Positions 22,616 to 34,018 of a DNA stretch of 64,000 nucleotides are shown here, piece by piece. Position 1 is the first letter of the stretch. Each line of letters opens with the position of its first letter. The translations under genes were made by a program, and so were the position numbers. The notes beneath the pieces were generated by a model that made no database searches, had not been told where the DNA came from, and was given only the letters and a program-made list of their open reading frames with translations. Location of the stretch: the NCBI GenBank assembly GCA_964016985.1, contig OZ024828.1:30953129-31017128 (forward strand). Reading direction: 5' to 3'. Origin of the DNA: Anodontia alba (taxonomy: Eukaryota > Mollusca > Bivalvia > Lucinida > Lucinidae).

Positions 22616-23304
22616 CGGTTTATAGAATTATATATAAACAAAAAAAAAATCTGACAAATTCCTGTAAATTTGCTTATTTATGTATAATCCTGTATTCCCC
22701 TATTATACGCATATATTGTAGAGAACTTATAGACATCCAAGTACCAGCAATGAAGTTGAAGACAGTCGCCAAACAGCTCGTAAGAAATATCATTAGGTTT
22801 GTAACAAGATACTCGTATCAGAAACTATGAGGTTCACGTGATGAAAAGTAAAAAAAGTAATCAAGGCTTTCAAAACTGTTGTCAAATTGCTAATGTATGG
22901 ATTATTTAACTTTGACTTCCAGCTGGTTTACCTATTTGCCAATCCTTTTCTGAAAGAAAGCTACGTTCAAAAGAAAGAATCTTTTTAAAGTAGCCCTTTT
23001 CAGAAAGGAAGCAAGCGAAATTGGACAAGAGTTGACTACCCTTTAAGTATATTAAATTCTCTTAATTCTTTATTACGCTCCTGGAAAAGAATACAGAACT
23101 AGGTTAATCAATGCATTAAGTGCAGATGATAATTGTTTCCTTTTAGAGTAGATCCCTTTTCAGAAGGAATCGTGCATAGTTTAACAGAGTTATCTCCCCT
23201 GAAAGTGTATTAAATTTCCTTAATTCTTTATCACGATTCTGGAAAAGAACACAGATCAGCGATTACGTGCAAACGATAATTGCCTTCTGAAATTTGACTT
23301 CGAA
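22616..23304. other. Family F-like repeat remnants
   Basis: CTTTTCAGAAAGGAAGC and CCCTTTTCAGAAGGAATC, each followed by an 'AGAGTT(A/G)(A/T)CTCCCC'-like phrase and GTATTAAATT(C/T)(T/C)CTTAATTC. These occur twice about 150 bases apart, so this is a diverged tandem pair related to sequences at 26380-26730 and 30160-30610. Confidence 0.4.
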
Positions 23305-23439
23305 ACAGTTAGACTTGTGGTATGATTACATTAGGTGTCTGCCTATAATTTAAAGCAAAAGTACAGTTAGACTTGCGGTATGATTACATTAGGTGTCTGC
23401 CTATAATTTAAAGCAAAAGTACAGTTAGACTTGCGGTAC
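23305..23439. repeat. 58-bp tandem duplication, 2.3 copies
   Basis: A unit starting ACAGTTAGACTTG(T/C)GGTATG repeats at 23305, 23363 and (partly) 23421, almost without differences. A recent duplication, unrelated in sequence to the other 58-bp minisatellite. Confidence 0.85.
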
Positions 23440-24001
23440 TTCCTGCTAACTTTCATTTTACCAATGACCAACTGAAAAGGAATTTGCTCAAAAAAAAAAC
23501 CCAAAAAAAAAACAAAAAAACCTTGATTCTTACAGAAGAAAGGCAAAAGCAATTTTGATGGAGTTACGTATCTCGCATGAAATGGCCGCATCATTTCCCC
23601 TTGAGGAAAGTCAGTGTGATTGAAAAATGTATGTACAATAAAAGATCATGACTTTAACTGATATTGGCTTACAGATGTGCAAGGCCTGCTATCCTTGCAG
23701 TAGGTAAGAGTAGAAGGGGAATGTTTCCATTTCGTCTGTTTCTTCAGTCTCATTCCTGTTCCTATTTCTTGCCTGTCCCTCTCTTTCATCTCTTCTACTA
23801 TCTCTTCTATCTCTTTTCTCCCGCTTTCTGGGAGACAAAATGACCCTCAAGGGTTGATGTGTCTTTAAACCCCAACACAATCAATCTTACCATATATTTT
23901 GGTACATTTATAAATGTAATTAAAGTCGGTTAATACATAGGCAATCTGCCAACGTATAAAAACTTAAATTTTCTTCCATGGGCGCCAGTATTTAATGACA
24001 T
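23440..24001. other. Unassigned DNA with A-rich and pyrimidine-rich tracts
   Basis: A/C-rich tract near 23489-23522 and a CT-rich tract at 23728-23830, which makes an Arg/Asp/Glu-rich artefact frame on the minus strand. No gene recognised. Confidence 0.4.
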
Positions 24002-24279
24002 CATTACGAAAACAAGCCTATTCAAATATACTGACAATTTTACCACCAAAAAATGAAAATTTTCAGACAAAAACATCCTATATTTTACATATTTCTGCTC
24101 AAAACATAAATTGTGGGTACTCGTTAGAACCGCCTCGTCGAGGCGGTTCTAATGAGTACCCACAATCTATGTTTTGAGCAGAAATAAGAAAAATAATGTA
24201 TACCCCTGTAAACCCCAGTTTTACTTTATAAAAATGGGGTTTAAGGGGGTCAAAATTATATAGGCATGTTTTCGTGATG
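24002..24279 (-). mobile_element. Family B MITE, copy B3
   Basis: Starts CATTACGAAAACAAGCC and ends GGCATGTTTTCGTGATG. Reverse orientation relative to B1: the GAAAATTTTC side comes first, the GGGGTTTAAGGGGG side last. Hairpin core at about 24100-24182 is nearly perfect. Confidence 0.8.
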
Positions 24280-24369
24280 TTTTAATGCCATCAACACTTT
24301 CTTAAATATAAAACCCTTAAAAGATATTGTATTTTAAATACTGCTATACCTCTGCATTTGTGTGAAACT

Positions 24370-25072
24370 TGCGGCAGACTGCATGCCTAGTTGTCAACCC
24401 AATCATTGTTGATGGCTATGCTTCACTCTTAAATTGCACGACGGCGGTTCGGGCCTCAGACTCAATGACGGCCTCTTCGTAAAACTTTAACCAGTGGGGT
24501 GGGGCTTGACGATATGTCTTTGTCTTGGCCCGCCGTGGTTCAACTATTGGTTTTCATTTACTCTGGCATACAGTAGAATTAGCCATGAGTACTCGTCTTT
24601 GTTTATTATAGTGATTAATTTGATTTTTATGTTTTCGCTTTGATGCATTGACTGAGTTGAGAGCCTTTATGCGAACCGAATTCTTATGTATTTCTGTAAT
24701 AAGAGTAGCATCGGGACCCATGGTGAAGTTAGCTAGCTGTAAAAGTGCTTTAAATCCCCCGGTGGTTTGCTCTACCGACCGTTCTAAGGCGGTGGTCTCG
24801 GTGTTAGTCTTACTCTTTGTGGCTTTGTGATTTATTCTACGAGGCGATTTGTTGTATGTCTTTCCCTGTGTCATTTTGTTCTTGTGTTTTTCAATCCTTT
24901 TAGTATTGCGATTACCTCGCTTGGGGAAGTGAGAGCTAATCTTAGTGCTTTTCGTACGTTTGTTCGGTTTGTGCTTGTTTAGATTTGTCGGTGTCCTCTG
25001 ACTCTTGGGGTCTGGGAAGGGCTGCGGTTTGTGATTGTGGCACTCCCTGGACTTTTCTCTTACCTTTTTTGC
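24370..25072 (+). pseudogene. PLE 3' terminus: reverse-transcriptase C-terminal tail plus 3' end (U2)
   Basis: 24374-24484 encodes RQTACLVVNPIIVDGYASLL and on to MTASS then TAA, the same tail as at 35190-35278 in the longer PLE copy. The remaining 590 bases are the 3' untranslated end, including GACCGTTCTAAGGCGGTGGT and the terminus CTTTTCTCTTACC. So this is a 5'-truncated PLE insertion, which ties the other U fragments to the element. The antisense strand holds a 188-codon Lys-rich open frame (25120-24554). Confidence 0.75.
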
Positions 25073-25712
25073 ACTATAGCTTATCAGAAGGAAGAATTTA
25101 TTTGATATTAAATAATCCATACATTAGCAATTTGACAACAGTTTTGAAAGCCTTGATTACATTTTTACTTTTCAACACGTGAACCTCATAATTTCTGATA
25201 CCCATGTGTCCTCCTGTTTACTTTAAAAAATGGCAAATTTTGGGGTTTACCTAAATCCTGAATAAATGAAGCATACATTTGCGTGGATGTGTTTAAAATC
25301 TGAAAAAATGTTTAGGAAACATTGATCAAATATCGTATTATTAAACTGCCCAATTTAGGAAAAAAAGAGAATGGTGCACAAATGTGCGCAAGTACGTCAG
25401 AGAAGTTTTGAAGCTGAAACTGAACTATATCGTGCTGATATAAAAACATAAGAGAACATTCAAATAAGATTTTTCTTTTGTCTTTTTTTACAGCAAATAA
25501 AACTGGAGTGTAGTTTTTATCTTCTGGATTTTTGTGATAACTAAGCATATTTCGGGATTATTGAACATTTAAATGAGGGTCAGTGATAAGGCCTAATTGG
25601 TCTCATTTTCTGTGGTAAATAAGTTTCTGCTTGTTATCAGATGGTTAAGCCTACTTGTGCTAAATCTGTAAGTGTGTATGAAATAGAATACATATCATCC
25701 CTTTTGACAACA
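25073..25712. other. Unassigned AT-rich DNA
   Basis: No repeat or domain recognised. Frames are short and low-complexity. Confidence 0.35.
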
Positions 25713-25990
25713 CATCACGAAAACACGCCTATATATTTTTGACCCCTTAAACCCCACTTTTATACAGTAAAACTGGGGTTTACATGAGTATACATTAATT
25801 TTCGTATTTCTGCTCAAAAACATAGATTGTAGGTACTCGTGAGAACCGCCTCACCGAGGCGTTTCTAACAAGTACCCACAATCTATGTTTTGAGCAGAAA
25901 TGTGAAAACTACCAGAATTTTTCATCAGAAAGTTTTCAAGTTTTGGTGGTAAAATTTTCAATATATTTGAACAGTTGTGTTTTCGTAATG
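25713..25990 (+). mobile_element. Family B MITE, copy B4
   Basis: CATCACGAAAACACGCC to TGTGTTTTCGTAATG. All blocks are present; the hairpin arms have a few mismatches (GTACTCGTGAGAACC against GTTTCTAACAAGTAC). Confidence 0.8.
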
Positions 25991-25998
25991 ATTTGTAT

Positions 25999-26023
25999 AC
26001 CTATCTATCTATCTATCTATCTT

Positions 26024-26074
<51 letters not shown>
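25999..26074. repeat. (ATCT)n microsatellite
   Basis: About 18 tetranucleotide units with one TTTC variant. Immediately downstream of MITE B4. Confidence 0.95.
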
Positions 26075-26076
<2 letters not shown>

Positions 26077-27087
26077 AAACAGTTGTCAATATGAGCCGCA
26101 TACAGAAACATGCCAATGAAGATTCAAACCGGCCTGCGTATTCGTGCAATCTGACCAGTCTTTGTTGTCGGCATGAACACACTTTCCGTCCTTGGCTTTT
26201 CAAAATGCACCAGTGGAAGATTCCGATCAGCCTGTGCGAATACACAAGCTGATCTAAATCTTCGTAGAGCGCATATACGTATCTCTGAAGCTGCGTATTC
26301 ATTCATTTCAGACATTCTCTTTGTCAATGAAGCTTTACCCTAAAAGGAATTAGATACTTACACAAGGAAAAGAATTCTAGTTTGGAAATATTTGCCAAAC
26401 TTCCCCTTGGCCGCTGACCTTAAAATAAAGAATTGCTCCCCCTGCTAACACTTTGTTTCCTTGAAGGGGAATAAGTGCAAATATCGGGGAAGCAACTCTG
26501 TCAAAATTGATTTTGCCTTCCTTTTGAAAAGCCGTTCAGCTGGCAAATTCTTTGGTTTTAGAATAGTCCTCTTTTCAGAAGGGAACTGAACTGCAGGAAT
26601 GCAAACAAGACTGTCTACCTTGTAAAAGACGACAGAAAGTAGTCGACATTTTTTGAACGATTCAACTACAAGGAAAGCAACAACCTGTCTATGAAATTCG
26701 TATCCGGATGCAGAATTAGACACAACACGGTGTTATGTGAGATCTTTCACGTCCTTGAGATGCATCTCAGCGCATGCGCAAACGCAACTCGATACAGAAT
26801 TGGGACAGGGTGCGAAAATTGTCGGATTCATTCTGCCCAAACGGACTCCTTGTTTTCTTCCAGTTCTCCACTTTTGCGATTTTTAGATGTATCACGTGCA
26901 CCGTAGTCATTTATTAGAGCTTAACCGGTTTGGACTTGATGCCATAGAACTGATAATTCGTTCACTAGAATACTGCCTTTGAATCACTGGTATGGGGTCT
27001 GGTAAACCAGTCAATGGAGGAGAAAGGATATACACTTTCAGGGGAGGCAACTCTGTTGTATCGTTTGAGGCTTCCGTCTGAAAAAGA
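26075..27087. other. Repeat remnants (families L and F) and a GCGCATGCGCA site
   Basis: About 26110-26300 has TGCGTATTCGTGCAATCTGA and GCGAATACACAAGCTGATCT, worn relatives of the L foldback. About 26400-26730 has family F phrases (CCTTCCTTTTGAAAAG, CTCTTTTCAGAAGGGAAC). GCGCATGCGCA (NRF1-like) is at 26770, with CACGTG near 26892. No coding exon recognised. Confidence 0.35.
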
Positions 27088-27339
27088 CATTACGAAAACA
27101 CGCCTATTCAAATATATTGAGAATTTTACCACCAAAAAATGAAAATTTTCAGATGAAAAACTCTGATATTTTTCATATTTCTGCTCAAAACATAGAATGA
27201 GGCGGTTCTAACGAGTACCCACAATCTATGTCTTTGAGCAGAAATAATAAAAATAATGTATACCCCTGTAAACCCCAGTTTTACTATATAAAAGTGGGGT
27301 TTAAGGGGATCAAAATTATATACGCATGTTTTCGTGATG
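27088..27339 (-). mobile_element. Family B MITE, copy B5, half hairpin deleted
   Basis: CATTACGAAAACACGCC to CATGTTTTCGTGATG, with the left arm of the central hairpin missing (CATAGAATGAGGCGGTTCTA joins directly). A clean internal deletion of the palindrome arm. Confidence 0.8.
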
Positions 27340-27841
27340 TTTTTTTTATTGCTTATGCAACATTAATCTATTGAATATTCACAAGGCTGCATTTAAGACG
27401 AATTGATACACATTCAAGGCAGGTAATTGTCATATTTGTTTGTGATTCCCTTTTGAAAAAAAGGATCTTCTCTAAAAGGAAAGAATGTGCTCCGATCGGA
27501 GGAGCAAACAAGAACTCAAAATGGTCTCCCTTGTAAAACATGGCGGCAAATCTACCAGATATATCCGATCTCCTTAAGCCTGACATCAAATATCACAGGT
27601 GTGAAACCAGATATCTGCGATATACATCTGTATTTTTTTCTTTCTTTTATTTCATTTGTAACATGAATAATTGTTCAGTCATTTATCATGTTTTTCACAA
27701 AGTAATTTGCCATTTCGTCAGAAATTTATGTCTTAAATATTGAGGAAGATCTTCCATAAAGAGATACCTGGGGTTTATAATTTACAAAGAAATTGATTCT
27801 CTTGGCTGCATTAAGCAGAAATAATAACTCCAACTGCGTCA

Positions 27842-27885
<44 letters not shown>

Positions 27886-28280
27886 CCGCATTGGCTGTTG
27901 CTGTCATGTTTTAGTCATTATCGATAAAGTATACGCTGAAAGAGTCAAATATCGGCTCTAATGACAGGAATCAAGATCTGACTGTGGTCTTTACAGTTGG
28001 CTTTAGTAAGTATTCAGTTATAAATCAATCTGGAGCATTGTGTAAACATATCTATGTATATTTTATACTTCTCTCCCATTGCTAGATATGTTAGTTTTGA
28101 ACCAAAATAATGTTTTCGTGGATACAAAAGAAAAAAAAAAATATATATGTACATCCTTCTTATCTGGAGCTGTGTTAGACACTATATTTCCACTTTCTAA
28201 TACAGAGAAAAGAAGAAAATGTGTAACAATGTAATGAAATTTAGGAGACAATTTGCATGAAATGTAAAAGTCTTTCCTGG

Positions 28281-28320
<40 letters not shown>

Positions 28321-28470
28321 GTACACACACACTATCGTGATCCTGTAGTTTGCCGAATTTGCCCAGAGAGGTGAAGCTTTAATTCTGAAAACAATTCAGA
28401 CCACTCCACTTTCAAGACCAGCTTTTGTCAATCCCATATGTTTTCCAATGTTTTTGATGAAATGGCATAT
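27340..28470. other. Family F hairpin, poly(A), (CA)n and H-type remnant
   Basis: About 27440-27545: CTCTAAAAGGAAAGAATGTG and GCTCCGATCGGAGGAGC palindrome (family F). Poly(A) at 27842-27882. About 28205-28280: TTAGGAGACAATTTGCATGA, a remnant of the H foldback. (CA)n at 28283-28318. No gene recognised. Confidence 0.5.
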
Positions 28471-28529
28471 GCAAACAGTGTAGACCAAGATCAGACTGCT
28501 CCTGTCTGATCAGGGTCTACACTGTTTGC
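28471..28529. mobile_element. Family L foldback, copy 3
   Basis: GCAAACAGTGTAGACCAAGA faces TCAGGGTCTACACTGTTTGC, a near-perfect hairpin of 59 bases. Confidence 0.75.
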
Positions 28530-28583
28530 CATTCCACTAAGAATTTTAAGAAACAACTGCATAAAAGCAAAGGTTTGGATAAA

Positions 28584-28609
28584 AAACAAAACAAAAAAAA
28601 AAAAAAAAA

Positions 28610-28640
<31 letters not shown>
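28584..28640 (+). repeat. Poly(A) tract
   Basis: A runs broken by single C residues. Confidence 0.9.
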
Positions 28641-28641
<1 letters not shown>

Positions 28642-29109
28642 AGAAAACGCATGAAATAAAGTGTTCGAAATTTTAGAAAATTTACTGTATTCTCTATTCA
28701 ATAAGGACCACCCCACAAACAGACCACTTTTAGATATACTTCTGCGTACCCCTATGATTCCTTAATATTATAGGGGAAGTTGTGGAACACGGGAGTCTAC
28801 ATCCAATACGATTATACTTTTTAATGTAATAAGAGATTGTGATTATGCAGAATCTGGAGACCATGCATGGCCTTTATCGGACATAAGAGTTTTACAGACT
28901 GACCAGAGACATATTTTCCCTAATACTAATGTCTCAGCCGACGAAATTAAAAGTATATTATTGTCTTATCTAGTTACTGTTCTGGTACATAATGGATCTG
29001 TTTCTGTGCCAGGGAAGGGTCCTGCCACCAACTTTGATTCTCATGTTGGAATAAAATGTAAAAGATAAAAGGAGGAAATTTGAAATTTTGCGGAAAAAAA
29101 CCAGACCCC
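28641..29109. other. Unassigned DNA
   Basis: No repeat or domain recognised. Confidence 0.35.
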
Positions 29110-29341
29110 GAGGTTATTAAACGTTTTTCATGCTCAACTGAGCTGAGCATTAAATTTGCTCTGCTAATAAATATGAAAATGCCAACAATAGATGGCATTT
29201 TCATGTTTATTAGCAGAGACATTTTCATGTTCAGCTATGTTTAGCACCAAAGAAATTGCAATTGTTATTAATTTGAGATTTATTAGCAAGATAAATTTCA
29301 TGCTCAGCTGAGTTTGAGCATGAAGCAAGTTTTATAACCTC
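29110..29341. mobile_element. Family G foldback, copy 1
   Basis: Outer ends GAGGTTATTAAACG and TTTTATAACCTC, then TCATGCTCAACTGAGCTGAG facing CTCAGCTGAGTTTGAGCATG, then an inner hairpin GCTCTGCTAATAAATATGAA facing TTCATGTTTATTAGCAGAG. A nested palindrome of 232 bases with no coding capacity. Confidence 0.75.
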
Positions 29342-29876
29342 AAGGCCAGGTAAAAAAAATGTTAATTATGCCCCAAACGTCAAAGAAATTAGAGAGGCAT
29401 ATTGCTTTTGCATCTGTACGTTCGTCAAACTTCACCATTGTCAGCAAGGTATCTCAATAAGCGATAGAACTAGGGCCTTAAGATTTGGTAAAGATATATT
29501 AGGGATAAAGAGTGGATTATCTAGTTGACTTTTGAAAAATATCGGATCAATTTTGAGAGAGTCATGCGCCTTTTCAACTCTGGCATTTTGCAGGGTCAAA
29601 CATAAAGATTGGGCATAGTGTTTCACTAGCATACATTTCTAGTGCAACAAAGGAAATATAGTATCTACATGTATCGTCTGTGGATGCTAATTGATTGTAT
29701 TAGTGAGTGTGTCATGTTGTTTATCAGCACATTTCTGACCATGACCAACCTGATCTTTAAGTGTTATTCCTGCAGTGCTAATCCTTTGCTTGGATTTGTT
29801 TTTACGACTGATTAAGCCTATCTCAGTTCTGAAACTACGACAAAGAGTGTTCTGAAGGTGATGCTCTGGTTCTGGC
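29342..29876. other. Unassigned DNA between the two family G elements
   Basis: No repeat or domain recognised. Confidence 0.35.
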
Positions 29877-30138
29877 TCCAAAGTTATAAAACTATTTTCA
29901 TGCTCAACCAAAGTTATAAAACTATTTTCATGCTCAACTCAGCTGAGGATGATTTTTTTCTGCTAATAAACATTAAAATACCAACAAAGGTTAGCATTTT
30001 TCATATTTATTAGCAGGGAAAATATTCAGGCTCAACTATAATTAATAAGAAAGTATTTGCGTTTGTTAGTAATTTGAGATTATTAATAGGACACATTTCA
30101 TGTTTATCTGAGTTAGGCATGAAAAAAGTATTATAAAT
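29877..30138. mobile_element. Family G foldback, copy 2 with a duplicated end
   Basis: Same block order as copy 1. The left 30 bases (CAAAGTTATAAAACTATTTT…CTCAAC) are present twice in tandem, at about 29878 and 29908. Arms are more diverged than in copy 1. Confidence 0.7.
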
Positions 30139-30650
30139 CCGGGACAAGGTATTCTGCTGTTAATTAGATCGGAAAGTGCGCAAGGCAATGGATACCTTTT
30201 CAATATAGCAACTCTGTTACATTTGTAAAGATGTTTTTGTCTTCCTTCTGAAAATGGGTCTAGTCTTAAAAAGGTAAAACTTTCAGATGGGACTTGATAT
30301 GTAGACAAAAAAATACGAAGCCACAAAAGTTGACTGCTTGTGATAAATGGCCGACACTTTTTCTAGTTTACGCTGCTCCCTTAATTCTAGTGTCTGAGTT
30401 AAATACGTGACTGGAATCACTTGATAGATTTTCTGCCATCTTTCACACGAGAAACAATTTTTATGACTTCATGTTTGCTTTTCTGCAGACCGAGTCCGTT
30501 TGAAAAGGGTGTTGCTCTAAAAGGAAAAAAAATGCTCCCAAGGGTCGAAAAGTCTTTCCTTTTAGGGCTGACTCCTTGTCAGAAGAGAGACACAACAATT
30601 TGACGCAGTGTTGCCTTTCCTTGCAGTGTAAGTCCCCTTAGATGAAAAAG
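30139..30650. repeat. Family F repeat remnants
   Basis: CTTCCTTCTGAAAATGGGTC, TTGAAAAGGGTGTTGCTCTA and CCTTTTAGGGCTGACTCC mark family F. Between about 30515 and 30575 AAAAGGAAAAAA and a CTTTCCTTTT arm form a loose hairpin around TGCTCCCAAGGG. Confidence 0.4.
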
Positions 30651-30733
30651 TCAAAAAAAAAAAAAACAAAAAAAAAAAAAAACAAAACAAAAAAAAAAAA
30701 AAACAAACAAAAAAAAAAAAAAAAAAAAAAAAA
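30651..30733 (+). repeat. Poly(A) tract with C interruptions
   Basis: 83 bases, almost all A. Confidence 0.9.
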
Positions 30734-30758
30734 CGTCATTGACGCAGCAAAAAGAGGA

Positions 30759-31026
30759 ATAGTCGAACTTCAATGGGTAGAATATCATCAAGTCATCGAA
30801 ATCTGTTTCAAATATGGGTAGTTTGAGCCAGGGTTAATCATAGCGCCATGTCAGGACGCAGATGGCGATAATGTAAGGATGTCTTTTCGATCATGTATAA
30901 AACAATGCCATGTTGACTGTACTCATCAGCATCGCACAACATACATTTCCATGAATGCCTCTAAAATATCCCTCAATATCAGCCACGGTAAACACGTCAT
31001 CGGTGCTTTAGTCATTGAGGTATATT
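30759..31026 (-). mobile_element. Family A MITE, copy 3 (decayed, inverted)
   Basis: Starts TAGTCGAACTTCAATGGG and ends in a worn TCATTGAGGTATATT. Internal phrases ATATGGGTAGTTTGAGCCAG and GTTAATCATAGCGCCATG match the right part of copies 1 and 2 in reverse. The hairpin core is nearly lost (TGTACTCATCAGCATCGC). Confidence 0.6.
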
Positions 31027-31689
31027 GAACACATTACAAAATGACACTACGACTTCTTTTTTCTGTATCCAAAGTGGCAAGAACGTGACCTCATTTACCC
31101 TAAGTATTCTGACAGATAGACCTGAGGAAATGGGCATTTGATCAAGGTCTACAACTCCTTTGCCACTCAGCCATCTGGTTTTAAACACGTCAATGGGTAT
31201 TCAAATGGAGTTGTTAACATTTTGTGGAGAGTATGCTTAACTGTTAAGGTGTGTAGAGGTGTAGATGTAAATATATGAGCTTAACTATACCTAATTTAGT
31301 GACACAGAGGCCTTTCTGTTATTTAAACTTCATCAGTGTGGCTAAACCCCAAAAGTGTGGAAATGTAAAACGTGTGATGCGCATGTCTTGGCAAGCAGCA
31401 AGAAATACAGAAAGCAAAATAAGCCTAAAAAGCGGATCCCGAACCCACTAAGATACGTGTCATTTTGACAAGTCAGTCTTAGTTTTATAAAATTTTTTGA
31501 ATTTGTACTATAACAAAGATTGAGGTATAAAATAGTTGTTTATTTCAGTACTTAAGTATTGACGTTAAGACCGCAGTATCAACACTTATGTACTTCGTCT
31601 ACTGTTTCTTCATCTGTAAACGTCAGACACTTTCAGTAGTTAACTATTCAGATTTAGACTGAAAGTCAAATGATTTGATATAAGTAATT
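31027..31689. other. Unassigned DNA upstream of the PLE
   Basis: No domain recognised. The 5' boundary of the PLE could lie inside this stretch. Confidence 0.35.
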
Positions 31690-31925
31690 ACCTGACGTGC
31701 TTAAACTGTGGAAACTGTGGAATACAATATGATGGACAGACCAATCGTATGTTTAAAACCCGCTTTAATGAACACTATCGTAGAGTGAATAAGCCTAAAA
31801 AATGATAATTTCTTGTACCGTTACTTTAAACGTACAGGCCATTCACCCAATGCCATTTCTATACAACCAGTGGAAAAAATTAATTACGATATAAATTTTA
31901 CATCTAGATTTAAATTATCAAACGA

Positions 31926-32290
31926 CATGAAGAAAAAGGTAAGAGAAAAGTCCTGGGAGTGCCACAATTACAAACCGCAGCCCTTCCCAGACACCAAGAG
32001 GAAGAGGAAACCGACAAAACCAAACAAGCACAAATCAAACAAACGTACGATAAACACTAAGATTAGCTCTCTCTTCCCAAAGTGAGGTAATCGCAATGCT
32101 AAAGGATTGAAAACACACAAGAACAAAATAACACAAATCATAAAACAAATCGCTTCGTAGAATAAACCACAACAACAAACAGTAAGACTAACACCGGGCC
32201 ACCGCCTTAGAACGGTCAGTAGAGTAAACCACCCGGGGGTTTAAAACACTTTTACGGCCAGCCAACTAAATCCTGGGTCCCGATGCATAA
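31926..32290 (-). mobile_element. Inverted PLE 3'-end fragment nested in the endonuclease domain (U3)
   Basis: On the minus strand it reads GCATCGGGACCCA, then GACCGTTCTAAGGCGGTG (one mismatch), then CTTTTCTCTTACC, i.e. the 3' end seen at 24700-25072. It interrupts the codons between KRHE and ELKW of the host copy; GAAG/AAAG at the junctions may be a short target duplication. One PLE 3' end has jumped into another PLE. Confidence 0.75.
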
Positions 32291-33143
32291 TCAAAAGAAT
32301 TAAAATGGATAAAATCATTACAGACGCATTTTCCACTGGGTTTTAACGACACCATATATCACGAGGGTAATATTTCTAAAATGCCCGATTTTGATATTTA
32401 CTCTCTTCTGGAATGCCGAAAACGTAAAACTTGATCCCATGGGGTCAGGAAAAATGGTAACTATAAACGTAAATTACACGCAGTTAAAAGAAATATTAGG
32501 CTGAAAACACTTTCAAAAATATTACAAAATCACGGACGCCACTTTATTTTTGCTTTTTAAAGTTCATCACCAATTTCTGTATTACGGCTTCTAGACATTG
32601 AAACAAATAAATTCTACAATAGTTCTAGCAGTTATATGACGCAGCTCTCTTAACTAGAGGTTATAATCAACATGCTTTTCGTTCTTACACCGGTTCTGAA
32701 ATTAATCACAAACACTATTTTATCAAAATTTCTTTCGTTAATTAAGTGATGGATTTTATTGATTTGCCTAGTATCTTCCGGGGCAAATCTGTTATTTCAT
32801 CCATTGCTACTTACTTTCGCAATACTGAAACACCCATAATTTGCTACAAATATAACAAACCTGTTCGATCAATCATTTTTAATGTTAATAAACTTGTTTC
32901 AGATCTAAATATGCATGCTCCTAACACCTGAAGTTGTAAAGACTCATTGTATTGCTATCCAGTAGCAGGTTATATAATAACTGCGAATTTAAAAATAATT
33001 CCTGATTCTAGAATCCGAAATATAATTTCTAAATAATGGAAGTACCGATTTTATTCTAATATTGATTTCAATAAAGGTAGGAAAGAAATTGCTGCTTCCT
33101 TGAATGAATACGGTAATAAATGGTGTAAGCGACAGTGTGCTGA

Positions 33144-33481
33144 TTTTTTTTTTTTTTTTGGCTTTATGTCGCTTTCAATGATCTTTCAGTCATATCGCGA
33201 CGGTGTCTGGATGTGGCAGGAAGCTCAATGCTCACTTTTAGACTGCTGCCTCACTGAAATATCACGCCCCAGACACTTGACATGATATTCCATCCAGTCA
33301 CATTATACTGACACTGAGCTGACCAGATTCCTAGCTCTGCTTTCAAAATGCTGAACGCCAAGCGAAAGAGCAGCTAATACCATTTTTAAAGTCTTTGGTA
33401 TGACCCGGCTGGGTATCGAACTCGCAACCTCCCGGTTACAAAGCGGACGCTCTACTAAGCTAGCCATTGTGCCGGTTAGAG
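33144..33481 (-). mobile_element. tRNA-derived SINE inserted in the PLE
   Basis: Minus strand: head with box A-like TGGCTAGCTTAGTAGAGCG and box B-like GGTTGCGAGTTCGATACCC (33411-33470), a body of about 240 bases, and an A tail (T run 33144-33159 on +). Flanked by AGTGTGCTGA (33134-33143) and AGTGTGTTGA (33482-33491), a 10-base target duplication with one difference. The PLE reading continues on both sides (KWCKRQCAD / AALKEWKLSI). Pol III head, tail and duplication are the classic SINE set. Confidence 0.85.
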
Positions 33482-33852
33482 AGTGTGTTGAATATGCAGC
33501 CCTAAAAGAATGGAAACTGAGCATTTTGAGAATAGTTAATAAACGCATTTCTTTCTATTGTCAAAATACTAAATTATTACCCCCTAAACCAAAGACGTCC
33601 TTACGTCACCTTAAACAAGGCATTCAAGAATTTCATAGGAAATATATTTTGGCTCCGGCAGATAAGGCAGCAAACAATGTCGTCGTTGTTTGACGGCTCC
33701 ATTATATTAACACTCTTAAGCAAGAACTTGGTGGTACAAAAGCCTTTGAACTACAATCTTTGCTCGAAGAGAGGACTGTAGTTAATGATCATACCTACCA
33801 TTCAGCCTACGAGTTTGCTTTAAGTGTTAAAGAAAGCCAAGATAAGCTTTCT

Positions 33853-34018
33853 ACGTTAAACTGGTTGCCTAAACTTCACACATGACCATACAAAGCACGG
33901 TTTAGTGCAAATTCAAGCCCTTGTACCACTACCGAACGTTAAACCGGTTGCCTAAACTTCACACATGACCATACAAAGCACGGTTTAGTGCAAATTCAAG
34001 CTCTTGTACCACTACTGA
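33853..34018 (+). repeat. 83-bp tandem duplication inside the RT gene
   Basis: Two copies (33853, 33936) of the segment encoding NWLPKLH to CTTTE. 83 is not a multiple of three, so it shifts frame. Both copies carry TGA (33883, 33966) where the copy at 38180 has CGA, so that stop predates the duplication. Confidence 0.85.

Noticed and set aside
33411..33476. A functional tRNA gene
   Set aside because: Box A and B are present but the cloverleaf arms are not, and the unit has a SINE body, A tail and target duplication.
33883..33968. TGA codons at 33883 and 33966 as further selenocysteine sites
   Set aside because: The minus copy has CGA (Arg) at this position, so these are most simply C-to-T decay, copied by the 83-bp duplication.
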